From positions 1-44,235 of the IMG/VR virus record IMGVR_UViG_3300042540_000967: a stretch of 44,235 bases of DNA; one strand, given 5' to 3'. Under the pieces are notes generated by a model. It searched no databases. It had not been told where the DNA came from and saw nothing but the letters and a program-made list of their open reading frames with translations. The stretch comes from a virus. Both the position numbers and the translations under genes were made by a program. Of this stretch, positions 15,484-23,433 are shown one piece after another (within the stretch, counting starts at the first letter, position 1; every line of letters starts with the position of its first letter).

Positions 15484-17592
15484 TCAACTCCCTTTGAGGG
15501 CCAGCAATTCGGCCCGCCGCTTGGCCATCTGCTCGCGGCTAATTGTCTTCTTCACGCCAGCGCCAGCCGTGCTATCAACGCCTACGGCCGAGAGTCCCGT
15601 GTAACTCGCCGCCACCGCTGACCCTACAACGCAATCGAGCCAGTGGTTGTCGCGGCCAGGCATGAGCCGCCATTCATCGACGATACGCCCCTTGGCCTCC
15701 ACTCGCGTCGGATATTCGCTCGCCAGTTGCTCGCACAGCATTTCGTGATGGCCAGAGTAAATCGTCATGCCTTGCAGGTCGCCCACCGGCAACTTGAACC
15801 GCGCCGCCAGAAACGTCTTCCACGCATTCGTGTCATAGAGCACGTGCCGCTGCCGGTTGATCGTGCTCGTGCGCCAGTTGGCACCGACACGCTCGCCGCG
15901 ATCCGCCTTGCGATCCGAGAGGGTTGAGCCGCTCGCGCCGACGAATCGGCCGTGAGTCGGAAGGATGCGCGGCCCCCACGAACTACGCCTGGCAAAGTCT
16001 CGCACCACGCCGGCCGTCTGTGCCCAGTTGGCGTCGATGAACATTTGGCTCACCCGCAATACGGCATCGTCGGTTTCGCGAGAAAACTCCCGGTCGAGTA
16101 TTTCGGTAGCCACCTGGCCGAGCCCGGCGTGGATGGCGGCCTCGAGCGAGGCGCCGCCGGCCGCCTTGACCATCGTTTTTCTGGCGTCGCGGAGCGTGAA
16201 GTAGGACCGCGATTGCTCTGGATACGTGCCGTACGAGACGACGTGGCCGCGGAGTTGGGGGCCCCAGGCCACCACGGCCCAATACAAAAGTTTTTCCTGC
16301 ACGTCGCAAAACGCCGTCAGCGTCTCTAGGCCGGCCGGCACGATCCACCGCGGAATGTTGACGATCTTGGAACGCACGTCGTCGGAGGCAATCGCCGCCG
16401 ATTGCGCCGCGTTGGCCAGCGGCTTTTGCTGGAACTCGCTCGCAAATACGTCGTCGCCGTCGTCAATGAGCGCGTTGTACGCGTGCTGAATCGCGTTGGT
16501 TTCCGCCTCTGGATCGAAGCACGATTGCCATGAGACGAGGCACCCGGCATCCATGTCGGCCTGGTTGGCGGCGTAGAACGCGTTGGCGTCGCGGTGGGCA
16601 CGGGCCTGGTCGCCGACCGTGTCTTTGTTGAACGTGTTGCGGAGCTCGCGGTACTTGCCGAGCCACAAGTCTTCGTGGCGGCTCGACCACTGCCGCACCA
16701 TGGGAATCCGCTCGCCTTGCCACGCCGGGAATTTGTGCTGGTCAAGCAGTTGGTCAACCATGTCGTCGTTGGCGATGACGGTAGCGTTGACCACGCACGC
16801 GATGCTTGTCGTGTGCCCGGCGAGCTTCAACACCGACTTTGAAAGTATTTCGAGCCGCTTCTGACACTGCATCGGGCTGGCAGCCGACTCTCGCGTCTGC
16901 GGGTCGTCCACGATCACGAAATCCGGCCGGAGTTGGGTTCCGTCCGGCGACTTGTGCCGTAGGCCAAGGATTGAGCCGGTGAGTCCGCGAGACATGATGA
17001 TTGAACCGCTCGCCACGCCACCCTGGATCGTCGGAAGCACGACGCTATCGGCGTTCCACCGGATATGAGTGTGCTTGCCGCCAAACGTCTGCGAGTTGCA
17101 CCGCTGCGGCTTTCCCTCGAGCGCCCGCACGGGCGCGCAGACCTCGGGGAAGTCTTCAAACAGCAAATCGTTTTCGGCCAGTTCAAGCTTGATGCTCGTG
17201 ATGGCCTTCGTGGCCAGGTCGGCCTCGGCCGCGAAGATCGCGCCGAATCGGCGGTGGCCGTAGAGCATGGCCCACAAGAGCGAGTTTTCGCTGATCGTGC
17301 TTTTGGCGAAGCCGCGATAAACCGCGTTGATGAATCGCCCGCCGCGCAGGATGCAATCTTGAATGCGGCCGATCACGCGATTGTGGTCGTCCGAGAAGGG
17401 CGACAGGCCGGTGGACTGCGGGAAATACTCCACGAGAAACTTGGCGAGGTCGAGCCGGCAGGCTTCGCGACGGTCTGGATTGAGCGGCTTGGCGATTTCG
17501 CCAATGTCGGCTCCCAATCGGCTGGTTGCCCGGCCGCGTTCGAGCGTTGACCTCCGGCGATTCTCCAGCGCTTCCTTGCTCTTTGCGGCCAC
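15484..17592 (-). CDS. terL: Terminase large subunit
   Basis: A 702-residue protein. I chose GTG 17592 (VAAKSKEAL), which overlaps the resolvase stop as TAGTG and follows AAAGGAG. YRGFAKSTISENSLLWAML is the ATP-binding Walker A-like loop, DFVIVDDPQTRES is Walker B, and the nuclease half (residues 440 on) holds acids in LTAFCDVQEK, MFIDANWAQ and NHWLDCVVGS. The enzyme packages DNA through the portal. No convincing small terminase is nearby; the HTH gene at 17958 or another small upstream gene might fill that role. Confidence 0.9.
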   Translation of the reverse strand: MAAKSKEALENRRRSTLERGRATSRLGADIGEIAKPLNPDRREACRLDLAKFLVEYFPQSTGLSPFSDDHNRVIGRIQDCILRGGRFINAVYRGFAKSTISENSLLWAMLYGHRRFGAIFAAEADLATKAITSIKLELAENDLLFEDFPEVCAPVRALEGKPQRCNSQTFGGKHTHIRWNADSVVLPTIQGGVASGSIIMSRGLTGSILGLRHKSPDGTQLRPDFVIVDDPQTRESAASPMQCQKRLEILSKSVLKLAGHTTSIACVVNATVIANDDMVDQLLDQHKFPAWQGERIPMVRQWSSRHEDLWLGKYRELRNTFNKDTVGDQARAHRDANAFYAANQADMDAGCLVSWQSCFDPEAETNAIQHAYNALIDDGDDVFASEFQQKPLANAAQSAAIASDDVRSKIVNIPRWIVPAGLETLTAFCDVQEKLLYWAVVAWGPQLRGHVVSYGTYPEQSRSYFTLRDARKTMVKAAGGASLEAAIHAGLGQVATEILDREFSRETDDAVLRVSQMFIDANWAQTAGVVRDFARRSSWGPRILPTHGRFVGASGSTLSDRKADRGERVGANWRTSTINRQRHVLYDTNAWKTFLAARFKLPVGDLQGMTIYSGHHEMLCEQLASEYPTRVEAKGRIVDEWRLMPGRDNHWLDCVVGSAVAASYTGLSAVGVDSTAGAGVKKTISREQMAKRRAELLALKGS

Positions 17593-17942
17593 TAACCGGC
17601 TCCTTTGCGGGCCTCGACGATGGCCACCGCCAGGTCGTAGAGCCTGGCCGTCTCGACGATCACGACCGACGGCTTGCGGTTGCACTTGTGCCACACGATT
17701 GGCACGGCCCCGGTCGGGGCGTCGGTGCCAGCCTGCTCAACGGCCGGCCACAGGGCAAGCCGCTCGGTACGCTTGGCCTCGACGTGGATCGGCACGCCTT
17801 CCAGCACCACGTCGGGCGATTCGGGCCCGCCTTGGAACTGGCACCCGCGTCTGGCCTTCACCGCCCCACCGAATACGTCGATGAGCTCGTCGCGACATTC
17901 GCGCTCCCCGCGCTTCCCTTTTTCCCGGCTTGCTCTGCCCAT
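17592..17942 (-). CDS. Holliday junction resolvase-like nuclease (PDDEXK fold)
   Basis: A 116-residue protein with GGAGTATTTCG before ATG 17942. GKRGERECRDELIDVFGG opens the fold, SPDVVLEGVPIHVEAKRTER carries the PD...(E)xK catalytic residues, and IVWHKCNRKPSVVIVE ends the core. Phage resolvases of this kind trim branched DNA before packaging, which fits its place immediately before terminase. The ribosome site overlaps one copy of the dispersed GAAATACTC motif. Confidence 0.82.
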   Translation of the reverse strand: MGRASREKGKRGERECRDELIDVFGGAVKARRGCQFQGGPESPDVVLEGVPIHVEAKRTERLALWPAVEQAGTDAPTGAVPIVWHKCNRKPSVVIVETARLYDLAVAIVEARKGAG

Positions 17943-17957
17943 CGAAATACTCCTTGG

Positions 17958-18212
17958 TCAGTCGTTGACTACAAGTGTACGGCTGTGCATCGGCTGCCAA
18001 TCCACCCAGTTTTTGCGGCGCAACGCCTGGAGCGTTTGGGCAACGCCGTTGGTCGTTGACATTCCAAGGTCCGCCGCGAGCTCGCGGATGGTCGGCGGGT
18101 AGCCGTGCCGGGCGGTGAGCCTGCGGATTGCTGCCAGCATGCGGCGCTGCCCTTGCGAAAGCCGGATGCGGCCGCGCTCGTCTACCGGCATGGCCTGGAT
18201 CGTCGTGGGCAT
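17958..18212 (-). CDS. LexA-type winged-helix protein
   Basis: An 84-residue protein equal in extent to the N-terminal DNA-binding domain of LexA: RLSQGQRRMLAAIRRLTARH, then YPPTIRELAADLGMSTTNGV and a wing of VAQTLQALRRKNWVDW. It has no peptidase domain, so it cannot self-cleave. It may bind a LexA-like operator and compete with host LexA, or act as a DNA-recognition subunit for packaging. Confidence 0.75.
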   Translation of the reverse strand: MPTTIQAMPVDERGRIRLSQGQRRMLAAIRRLTARHGYPPTIRELAADLGMSTTNGVAQTLQALRRKNWVDWQPMHSRTLVVND

Positions 18213-18213
18213 C

Positions 18214-18969
18214 TCAGCCTCCGTTGTGAGCGCGCACTGGCCGCGGCGTGTCCGTGAACTCGCCGCCCAACAGCCTGGCCACGAACGACCCTCGCTGGTC
18301 CCGCCGGCAGAACTGCGATAGCGACGGCGGCGTCTTGAAACCCGAGCACGCCCCTTTCTTGATGGCCGGGATCGCCTCTAGTGCGTCCTCAAGCCACCCA
18401 GGCTCGCTCAGACGGGCGATGGCGTCGGGGGGCGGCTCCGATGACCTCCACTGCCTCTTATCGCCCCAGGCGGCGTTCCAGGCGTCCCGTAGACGCTTCC
18501 ATCCTTCCCTGGCCTCTGCGTTCTCAAACGCCGGAGGCGGGGGAGGTGGAGGTGGAGAATAAGATATGGCTATGGAAGCATCGCTGGGGCATATGCCATC
18601 GCATATGCGTTCGCATATGCCATCGCATTCTTCTTCACTCGGCTTGTCCTTGCTTGCCTCATTTGCCCATCTTGCAGAGGCGGACTGACGAGCCCGCTCG
18701 CTCTTTTGATGGGAAATGTGCCGCTCATGCTCTAGGCGAGTGTTTTTGCGCAGCCCGCCGTTGCTCATCGGAAACTTCGACGCAATCGTGTCCCAGCACC
18801 GGCCGACGCCTGGCGAAATGAGCTCGAGGCGCTTCACGTCGTCCGGCAGGCCGCCTTGCTCCCACTGGGCTATCAGCAGCGTCGCGTAATGGCCGCGCTC
18901 CTCGGCAGTCCACCCAAGGGTAGCTGCCAAGAAGTCGCGGCCGTAAAGGGGGAACCAGCTAGATGCCAT
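18214..18969 (-). CDS. DUF1376 (YdaU-like) replication protein
   Basis: A 251-residue protein. ATG 18969 has a GGAGAAG site. SSWFPLYGRDFLAATLGW and YATLLIAQWEQGGLPDD match DUF1376, found at the N-terminus of phage replication organisers. A central segment holds three four-residue repeats (CDGI, CERI, CDGI), encoded by three 12-bp tandem repeats, and an eight-proline run. The C-terminal 90 residues resemble a helical primosome domain. The tandem DNA repeats inside this gene recall how lambda carries its origin inside gene O. Confidence 0.78.
   Translation of the reverse strand: MASSWFPLYGRDFLAATLGWTAEERGHYATLLIAQWEQGGLPDDVKRLELISPGVGRCWDTIASKFPMSNGGLRKNTRLEHERHISHQKSERARQSASARWANEASKDKPSEEECDGICERICDGICPSDASIAISYSPPPPPPPPAFENAEAREGWKRLRDAWNAAWGDKRQWRSSEPPPDAIARLSEPGWLEDALEAIPAIKKGACSGFKTPPSLSQFCRRDQRGSFVARLLGGEFTDTPRPVRAHNGG
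18589..18624. repeat. Three tandem 12-bp repeats (iteron-like) inside the replication gene
   Basis: The copies are GCATATGCCATC, GCATATGCGTTC and GCATATGCCATC, each with the palindrome GCATATGC. A more AT-rich stretch, around 18555-18580, lies alongside. The arrangement resembles an origin with iterons and an unwinding region placed inside the initiator gene. It also encodes a short peptide repeat, so a protein-level reason remains possible. Confidence 0.6.
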
Positions 18970-19040
18970 GATCTTCTCCACTCAATTCCGCCACCCATTC
19001 GCCAAGGCAGCGTCTTCAATATCACGACTGCTTGACTGCG

Positions 19041-19922
19041 CTACCCAATCGACTCTGCCAACTTTTGATAGTCCAGGCCTGCAATCGTCGGGAAGTCTTC
19101 GGACGCCAAAAACTTGAACATCTTCGGGCGTTCATTTGAGAGCTCCGCATTGAACGCCTTGATGGCCTTAGCGCAGTAAGAACGGCGCAAGTCAGGCCTG
19201 TTTGGCGTGCTAATTAGATGCTCGCGAAACACCATGAACGGCCTGCCTACATCGGTATGACCATCTGCCAATACAGACGCGAAATCCTCCGCAATATCAT
19301 CACTAACCAAAGAAAAAACGAAGTGCAGCATGTATCCATACTGATTTCGGAACAGCGAATTCCTTTTCATGGCGACAACGCTTTCTCGAATCTGCGGGTA
19401 CGAAAACAAAACTCGAGACGTGAGCGACGGGGTCGCCTTCCTTGCGTTACAAGTCGTGCCCGTAACTAAACCGCCAGAGTCAACAAACGAGAGCAGCGCC
19501 TGGACCGCCGACGCAACGCAATTTGCGTTTTTTTCGCCATCCATCGACAGAACCTCTCCGGTGGTTCTTGTTCTGCCTCCGTCCAGAGTGCGAAACGCAT
19601 GCTCGTCAATGCCGCGAACGACCAAACAGTCAACCGTGGCGCCAGACTTGATGATTGCATGGAGCCTGTGCTGGCCGTTTAGAAGCGTTCCATCGGCGCC
19701 GAAAATTATCGTCTCGCCATTCATCCACCAATCACCTGCCAGCATGATGTCCGTAAGCCTGCGGACATGCGCGTCGTTGAGCCTTCTGTTTTTGGTGTTT
19801 GACTCCAAATAGGCGCTTGCATGAAATGGGCCAATGCTCTCAATCGCAACATGAACATTGGCGTATTTCTTGAGGAGTTCATCATCCAAAGAAACGCCCA
19901 TAAGAATTTCCGCTGTAGCCAT
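19041..19922 (-). CDS. ParB/sulfiredoxin-like domain protein
   Basis: A 293-residue protein from ATG 19922 with AAAGGAGA in front. NRRLNDAHVRRLTDIMLAGD, then GETIIFGADGTLLNGQHRLH and AIIKSG match the ParB-like nuclease/sulfiredoxin fold found in many phage proteins (GxxxxxGQHRLxA). The remaining 190 residues are helical and unknown. Base composition is clearly more AT-rich than the flanking genes, suggesting recent arrival. Functions reported for the family vary (partition, nuclease, ATP hydrolysis); none can be chosen here. Confidence 0.7.
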   Translation of the reverse strand: MATAEILMGVSLDDELLKKYANVHVAIESIGPFHASAYLESNTKNRRLNDAHVRRLTDIMLAGDWWMNGETIIFGADGTLLNGQHRLHAIIKSGATVDCLVVRGIDEHAFRTLDGGRTRTTGEVLSMDGEKNANCVASAVQALLSFVDSGGLVTGTTCNARKATPSLTSRVLFSYPQIRESVVAMKRNSLFRNQYGYMLHFVFSLVSDDIAEDFASVLADGHTDVGRPFMVFREHLISTPNRPDLRRSYCAKAIKAFNAELSNERPKMFKFLASEDFPTIAGLDYQKLAESIG

Positions 19923-19971
19923 TGCTCGTCTCCTTTGCTTTCGATTCCATTTCGCAAGCCACGGCCGCACG

Positions 19972-20301
19972 TCACCGCGACGCCGCCGATACTCTCCAAA
20001 CAACTGCACGCCGGCCGCTGCGTGTCTCCCTGCTGCCTGCAGCGACGACTCGCCCGTCATCGACGAGCTCGCCGCGTCGCGGCCTGACCGTGCTCGGGTT
20101 CATTGCCAGGCCATCGGCAATCTCCTCGTCTGTCGCTCCACACGAGCGCTGCATGAGATACGCGACGATCCTGTCTTTGTCTGCCGACTTCTTTGTCTTC
20201 GTCTGCGAAGCCCTGGCCGCCTCGCTTGTCGCCGCCGTCGCCTGCTTGAACAGCGGCAAATCCGCCACTCGCGAAACCACGTCCATGTAGTAATCGCTCA
20301 C
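19972..20301 (-). CDS. Winged-helix DNA-binding protein
   Basis: A 109-residue protein with a GTG start and a strong GGAGGT site. A basic linker rich in Lys/Thr precedes DKDRIVAYLMQRSCGATDEEI and ADGLAMNPSTVRPRRGELVD, a winged helix in which NPSTVRPRRGEL is the recognition helix, followed by the wing GRRAVVWRVS. It lies just before the ParB-like gene in the early operon and could be a transcription or replication factor. Confidence 0.65.
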   Translation of the reverse strand: MSDYYMDVVSRVADLPLFKQATAATSEAARASQTKTKKSADKDRIVAYLMQRSCGATDEEIADGLAMNPSTVRPRRGELVDDGRVVAAGSRETRSGRRAVVWRVSAASR

Positions 20302-20303
20302 GT

Positions 20304-20549
20304 CTACCTCCCTAGTTGCTCAAGGCGCGTCCACCGGTCTTGTTCGGCCTGGATGGCGTCACGATCCGCCCGCGACGTGTAGATTCCAACGTCCACCACA
20401 AACGGCGACGGCGGGGCTGGCGGCGTCTTCGAAATACTGGCGGCCGCCCGGTTTTCCTCTGCAATCTCCGCGTCGATAAGGTCCAGGTAGGCGTTCCATC
20501 GCCTCCGCTCGCGTTCGGGATCGTCCTCGCGGTCGTCGTCGTCAAGCAT
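20304..20549 (-). CDS. Small acidic hypothetical protein
   Basis: An 81-residue protein with an AAAGGA site before ATG 20549. It opens with MLDDDDREDDPERERRRWNA, is charged and helical, and has a proline-rich turn (KTPPAPPSPF) before a second helix. No family is recognised. It stands three bases from the next gene in the early chain. Confidence 0.5.
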   Translation of the reverse strand: MLDDDDREDDPERERRRWNAYLDLIDAEIAEENRAAASISKTPPAPPSPFVVDVGIYTSRADRDAIQAEQDRWTRLEQLGR

Positions 20550-20582
20550 CGAGCACCGTCCTTTCCGTAGGCGGGCGTTGTT

Positions 20583-21083
20583 TCAAAACGGAATGTCGTC
20601 TTGGGGAAATTCTGCGGCCGGCTTGGCCGGGGCACGCGGCGGCGCCTTGGCCGGCCCGGCGTCCGCAGCCTTTGGCGCCGGCTTGATCCGTTCGAGCCTT
20701 ACGTAGTCGTTGCCTAACTTGCTCACCGCCTGGAGCGTTTCAATCGTGATCGACTTGCCGACCAGTTGTGTTTCGTCCCACTGCGGTGACGTTTTGCTTG
20801 GTGCGGTAACGCCGGCGGCGGCACAGAGAGCAGCAACCTTGCCGAAAAAGTGGCAGGGGATCGACTCCCACTGAGGCCGATACTTCGGCACGACGATCTT
20901 CACCGTCAGTACGTCGCCATGCTCGTTCTTCGGCGACTTGGCATACGGCTTTTGCTGGTAGCCGGCCCACTTGATTTCGCCGACGTGGGCCCCGTCCGGC
21001 AGGAGCGGCAGCAACTTCTCGTCTACGGCCACGCCACCCTTGTCGTCCGACTCGTCGATAAATGAACTCCAATCGAAACTCAT
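20583..21083 (-). CDS. SSB-like single-stranded DNA-binding protein
   Basis: A 166-residue protein from ATG 21083, coupled to the upstream stop as ATGA. It begins MSFDWSSFIDESDDKGG, has a beta-rich core (LTVKIVVPKYRPQWESIPCH) like phage ssDNA-binding proteins, and ends FPQDDIPF. The acidic DDIPF tip is the hallmark of the SSB tail that docks repair and replication proteins. A Pro/Ala-rich linker joins core and tip. Next to a Sak4-like ATPase it forms a usual recombination pair. Confidence 0.8.
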   Translation of the reverse strand: MSFDWSSFIDESDDKGGVAVDEKLLPLLPDGAHVGEIKWAGYQQKPYAKSPKNEHGDVLTVKIVVPKYRPQWESIPCHFFGKVAALCAAAGVTAPSKTSPQWDETQLVGKSITIETLQAVSKLGNDYVRLERIKPAPKAADAGPAKAPPRAPAKPAAEFPQDDIPF

Positions 21084-21295
21084 GTCTGAATCTCCGGTTT
21101 GTGTACGTTGCCCACGCGGACCACCGGGTCCGCCTCGCCAGTCCACGCTTCGACTATCTGATTGAGTGCTGCGTCCGCCTCGAGCTCCCCGGCCGTGAAG
21201 GCGCGGATGATGCCCACGGCCTTGTCGCGACGCTTGGCAATCGCCTCTTGCTGCTCACGCTTTGCGGCCCACGGGGATTTGTCATGCCATGCCAT
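21080..21295 (-). CDS. Small hypothetical protein
   Basis: A 71-residue helical protein (MAWHDKSPWAAKREQQEAIA). The ribosome site GGAGTATTTC overlaps a copy of the dispersed GAAATACTCC motif, as at 17942. It lies between the Sak4-like and SSB-like genes and overlaps the latter by four bases, so a role in recombination or replication is likely, but I recognise no family. Confidence 0.6.
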   Translation of the reverse strand: MAWHDKSPWAAKREQQEAIAKRRDKAVGIIRAFTAGELEADAALNQIVEAWTGEADPVVRVGNVHKPEIQT

Positions 21296-21307
21296 GAAAT
21301 ACTCCTT

Positions 21308-22252
21308 TCACTCGGCCACGAGCGCCGCCAGGCGGGCGTCGATGGCGCTTTGCAGTTCACCCCACTCGTTGTCGTCGAGCGTGCCGGCATTGCGACGCTC
21401 GTCGATGGCCTTGGAGAGCGTTTTCACCCTCTCGACCGTCGTCGCCGCGGCAATCGCTTGGAGCGCCGCTTGTTTCGTGGACGCGGCCGGTTCGGCCTCG
21501 CAGCCCGCCCGTGCCGCGCCACGGGCCTGCAACGCTGCAGGCCCAAAAATTCCCTTGATTGAGTCGAATGCCATCGGCATCACGTCCGGCAGGCCGTACC
21601 GGTTTTTGGCGTCAAACGCGGCCGTGTGGCTTGCGTACATGAGCCGCTCGGTGCCGCCCTTGGCCTTTGTCCGGCCGTCCGCGCCCTCGACGAGTTTGGT
21701 CTTGTAGTTGCAAAACAAGACGCAATCCGCCCACTCGCGGAGCAGGGGGGCGACCTGCTTCGACAACTTCAGTTCGTACCGGTCGTAGCCATCGGTTTCG
21801 TCCGGCGGGCTTGTGCGAACCGTCTTGCTGTGGGCCACGAACACGACGTTGATGCCATTGGCAATCAACGCGTCGGCGGCCGACAGCAGCTTGGAGAACT
21901 GTTCGCAGACGACGACATACCCTTTGCCGAATCCAAAGTCTTCGATGCTCTTTTTGCCGGCTCGTCGCACCACATGGTCAATCACTATCCGCTCGGCCCA
22001 GTCGGCAGAATCGACCACGACGGTTTGGAAGCCTTGCGGGTCGCGGGCAAGCTCGTGAATCGCCCCCTCCAGTTCCATGCAGTCGTTGATGGCCACGCGG
22101 GCGCAGTCCAGGTGATGCGTGCCGTCTTCCGTATCCAGCACGACCGGATTTGGAAACTGGTTTGCCAACGTCGTCTTGCCGATGCCCTCGGCGCCGTAAA
22201 TCAGCGCCCGCACGGCGTGCGGCCGGAGGCCGCGGGTGATCTTGAGTCCCAT
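21308..22252 (-). CDS. Sak4-like RecA-fold ATPase / recombinase
   Basis: A 314-residue protein. RALIYGAEGIGKTTLANQFP is Walker A, TVVVDSADWAERI is Walker B, and NGINVVFVAHSKTV followed by QVAPLLREWADCVLF is the remainder of the RecA-like core of AAA_24/Sak4 proteins. Sak4 proteins anneal or pair single strands with help from SSB, matching the SSB gene two genes downstream. The C-terminal 85 residues are a helical, Ala-rich appendage. Confidence 0.85.
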   Translation of the reverse strand: MGLKITRGLRPHAVRALIYGAEGIGKTTLANQFPNPVVLDTEDGTHHLDCARVAINDCMELEGAIHELARDPQGFQTVVVDSADWAERIVIDHVVRRAGKKSIEDFGFGKGYVVVCEQFSKLLSAADALIANGINVVFVAHSKTVRTSPPDETDGYDRYELKLSKQVAPLLREWADCVLFCNYKTKLVEGADGRTKAKGGTERLMYASHTAAFDAKNRYGLPDVMPMAFDSIKGIFGPAALQARGAARAGCEAEPAASTKQAALQAIAAATTVERVKTLSKAIDERRNAGTLDDNEWGELQSAIDARLAALVAE

Positions 22253-22480
22253 CTATGGAGCCCTTTCGCTAAATTGCACGCCGCATTGCTCAAGCGACTG
22301 CCGCAGAGCAAGGACGGCACTTGGTTCAATCTCGTACAGTCCGCGACCAACGCGACTCAGGTTTGTGAGTAGGTCGTCCGCGGCACGCGCCACGCTCGCC
22401 AGCCTTGCGGTCTGTGATGCGTGCTCTGCCTTGACGCGTCGCACGACACCCGACCGCATTTCGTCTGACCACTGGCCCAT
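22253..22480 (-). CDS. Small helical hypothetical protein
   Basis: A 75-residue protein with a GGAGG site. MGQWSDEMRSGVVRRVKAEH and the following helices have no recognisable family. Its stop and the start of the Sak4-like gene are adjacent, and it directly follows csrA, so it belongs to the early operon. Confidence 0.55.
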   Translation of the reverse strand: MGQWSDEMRSGVVRRVKAEHASQTARLASVARAADDLLTNLSRVGRGLYEIEPSAVLALRQSLEQCGVQFSERAP

Positions 22481-22669
22481 CTATGCGTCCTCCGATTCGT
22501 CTTCTGTTGGTTCAATCCGTGCCCAAACCTCATCGCGGTAACACCGGATGCTTTCGGGCGCCGTGATTCCCAACCGGACGCGGTCGCCGCGTATCTCCAG
22601 GACCGCAACTTCAATGTCTTGGTCTGGAAACACGAGCGATTCGGTTTCTTTCCGACTTAGCACTAGCAC
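22481..22669 (-). CDS. csrA: CsrA/RsmA-type RNA-binding regulator
   Basis: A 62-residue protein. I start it at GTG 22669, with GGGAGGG before it, because that gives the canonical MLVLSRKETESLVF start. DIEVAVLEIRGDRVRLGITA followed by PESIRCYRDEVW completes the CsrA fold; R in the VRLGI strand and the RxE near the end fall where RNA-contact residues lie in the family. A TTG at 22726 would give an N-terminal extension. CsrA dimers bind GGA motifs in mRNA leaders, blocking ribosomes. As a phage gene it could reset host mRNAs or regulate phage leaders that contain GGA. Confidence 0.9.
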   Translation of the reverse strand: MLVLSRKETESLVFPDQDIEVAVLEIRGDRVRLGITAPESIRCYRDEVWARIEPTEDESEDA

Positions 22670-22722
22670 GGCACCCTCCCAGTGCCGAGCGGCCCACCGT
22701 GGCCGCCCGGCGTTCTTTCCTG

Positions 22723-23016
22723 TCAACGCCGCTCCTCTGCGGCTCCATCCGTGCGCACTCCGTTGCGCACGTCTCCTAATCGCAAAAGCGAGCTACCAAC
22801 GCCTGGAACAAGCTGCTTGTCTAGGTCGTCGCGGCACTGTTCGAGCAGGCCGATAGCCTCGACGACCGCGTCGTGAATGGCCGTTGGGTCGCCAGCGGCA
22901 ATCCTCCGGTCTACGGCGTGGCCGTCGTGATCGCGGGCCGTGGCCTCGGCCTCAACGGCAGCCTCGCACCACGCCGTGAGCAATCCATCGCCAGGCAGTT
23001 CGCGGCACGCGTCCAC
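22723..23016 (-). CDS. Small hypothetical protein, start uncertain
   Basis: About 97 residues if read from GTG 23016; no strong ribosome site is visible and the frame stays open upstream through the neighbouring gene. The end of the product (AIGLLEQCRDDLDKQLVPGV) looks like real helical protein. It ends beside csrA, where its stop overlaps an alternative TTG start. No family is recognised. Confidence 0.4.
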   Translation of the reverse strand: MDACRELPGDGLLTAWCEAAVEAEATARDHDGHAVDRRIAAGDPTAIHDAVVEAIGLLEQCRDDLDKQLVPGVGSSLLRLGDVRNGVRTDGAAEERR

Positions 23017-23045
23017 CCGGTGCCGCAGCGTGTCGGAAGTGGACG

Positions 23046-23252
23046 CTATTCGGTCAAGTGTTGTAGATCGTGGCTGACGACCTGCACTTCGACGCGGTAG
23101 CGCGCCATGTAGTGCCGATTCCGACGGTCGCGAGGCGACCACGTCTGTTGAATCCTTTTGCACTCCTCCGCAATTTGCTTGGGAGTCGGCAGGTAGTGAA
23201 CCTGCACTACGCGCCCCCGCTTGTCCCTCTCGACTTCCTCGTGCGCTTCCAT
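23046..23252 (-). CDS. Small hypothetical protein with WSP motif
   Basis: A 68-residue protein; ATG 23252 has GGAGG at good distance, an ATG at 23267 would add five residues. VVQVHYLPTPKQIAEECKRI followed by QQTWSPRDRRNR resembles a short conserved helix-then-WSPxxRxxR pattern that I associate with small phage and planctomycete proteins. It is the first gene after the early promoter. Confidence 0.6.
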   Translation of the reverse strand: MEAHEEVERDKRGRVVQVHYLPTPKQIAEECKRIQQTWSPRDRRNRHYMARYRVEVQVVSHDLQHLTE

Positions 23253-23363
23253 GCTCTTGGCCTCCATGCCTGTGAGGCGCGGACGCCAGTGCGTCGTCGT
23301 GATTCATCTGGCGGTCCCTCGCCTCGTGGAATCCATCGCTCGCGATGAGCGACGTTGGGGGCA

Positions 23364-23392
23364 AAGGTACGGGAAGTAGAAAACTAGGTCAA
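23364..23392 (-). promoter_or_regulatory. Early minus-strand promoter
   Basis: On the minus strand TTGACC (23392-23387), a 17-bp spacer and TACCTT (23369-23364) give a good sigma70-type promoter for the chain that starts with the gene at 23046. The palindrome arms at 23374-23408 overlap the spacer and flank the -35, so the HTH protein encoded at 23434 could shut it off. Confidence 0.65.
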
Positions 23393-23408
23393 CACCAGTT
23401 TTCTACTT
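23374..23408. promoter_or_regulatory. Operator-like 12-bp palindrome
   Basis: Perfect arms AAGTAGAAAACT and AGTTTTCTACTT separated by 11 bp. It lies between the stop of the HTH gene and the first early gene, centred on the -35 box. The half-site TTCTACTTTT recurs near 4993, upstream of the sugar cassette. Confidence 0.75.
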
Positions 23409-23433
23409 TTCGCAGAAGGCGAGAAACAGCCGG

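Noticed and set aside
23017-23364. Upstream extension of the 22723-23016 gene
   Set aside because: It would overlap fully the better-supported gene at 23046-23252, in a low-complexity frame.
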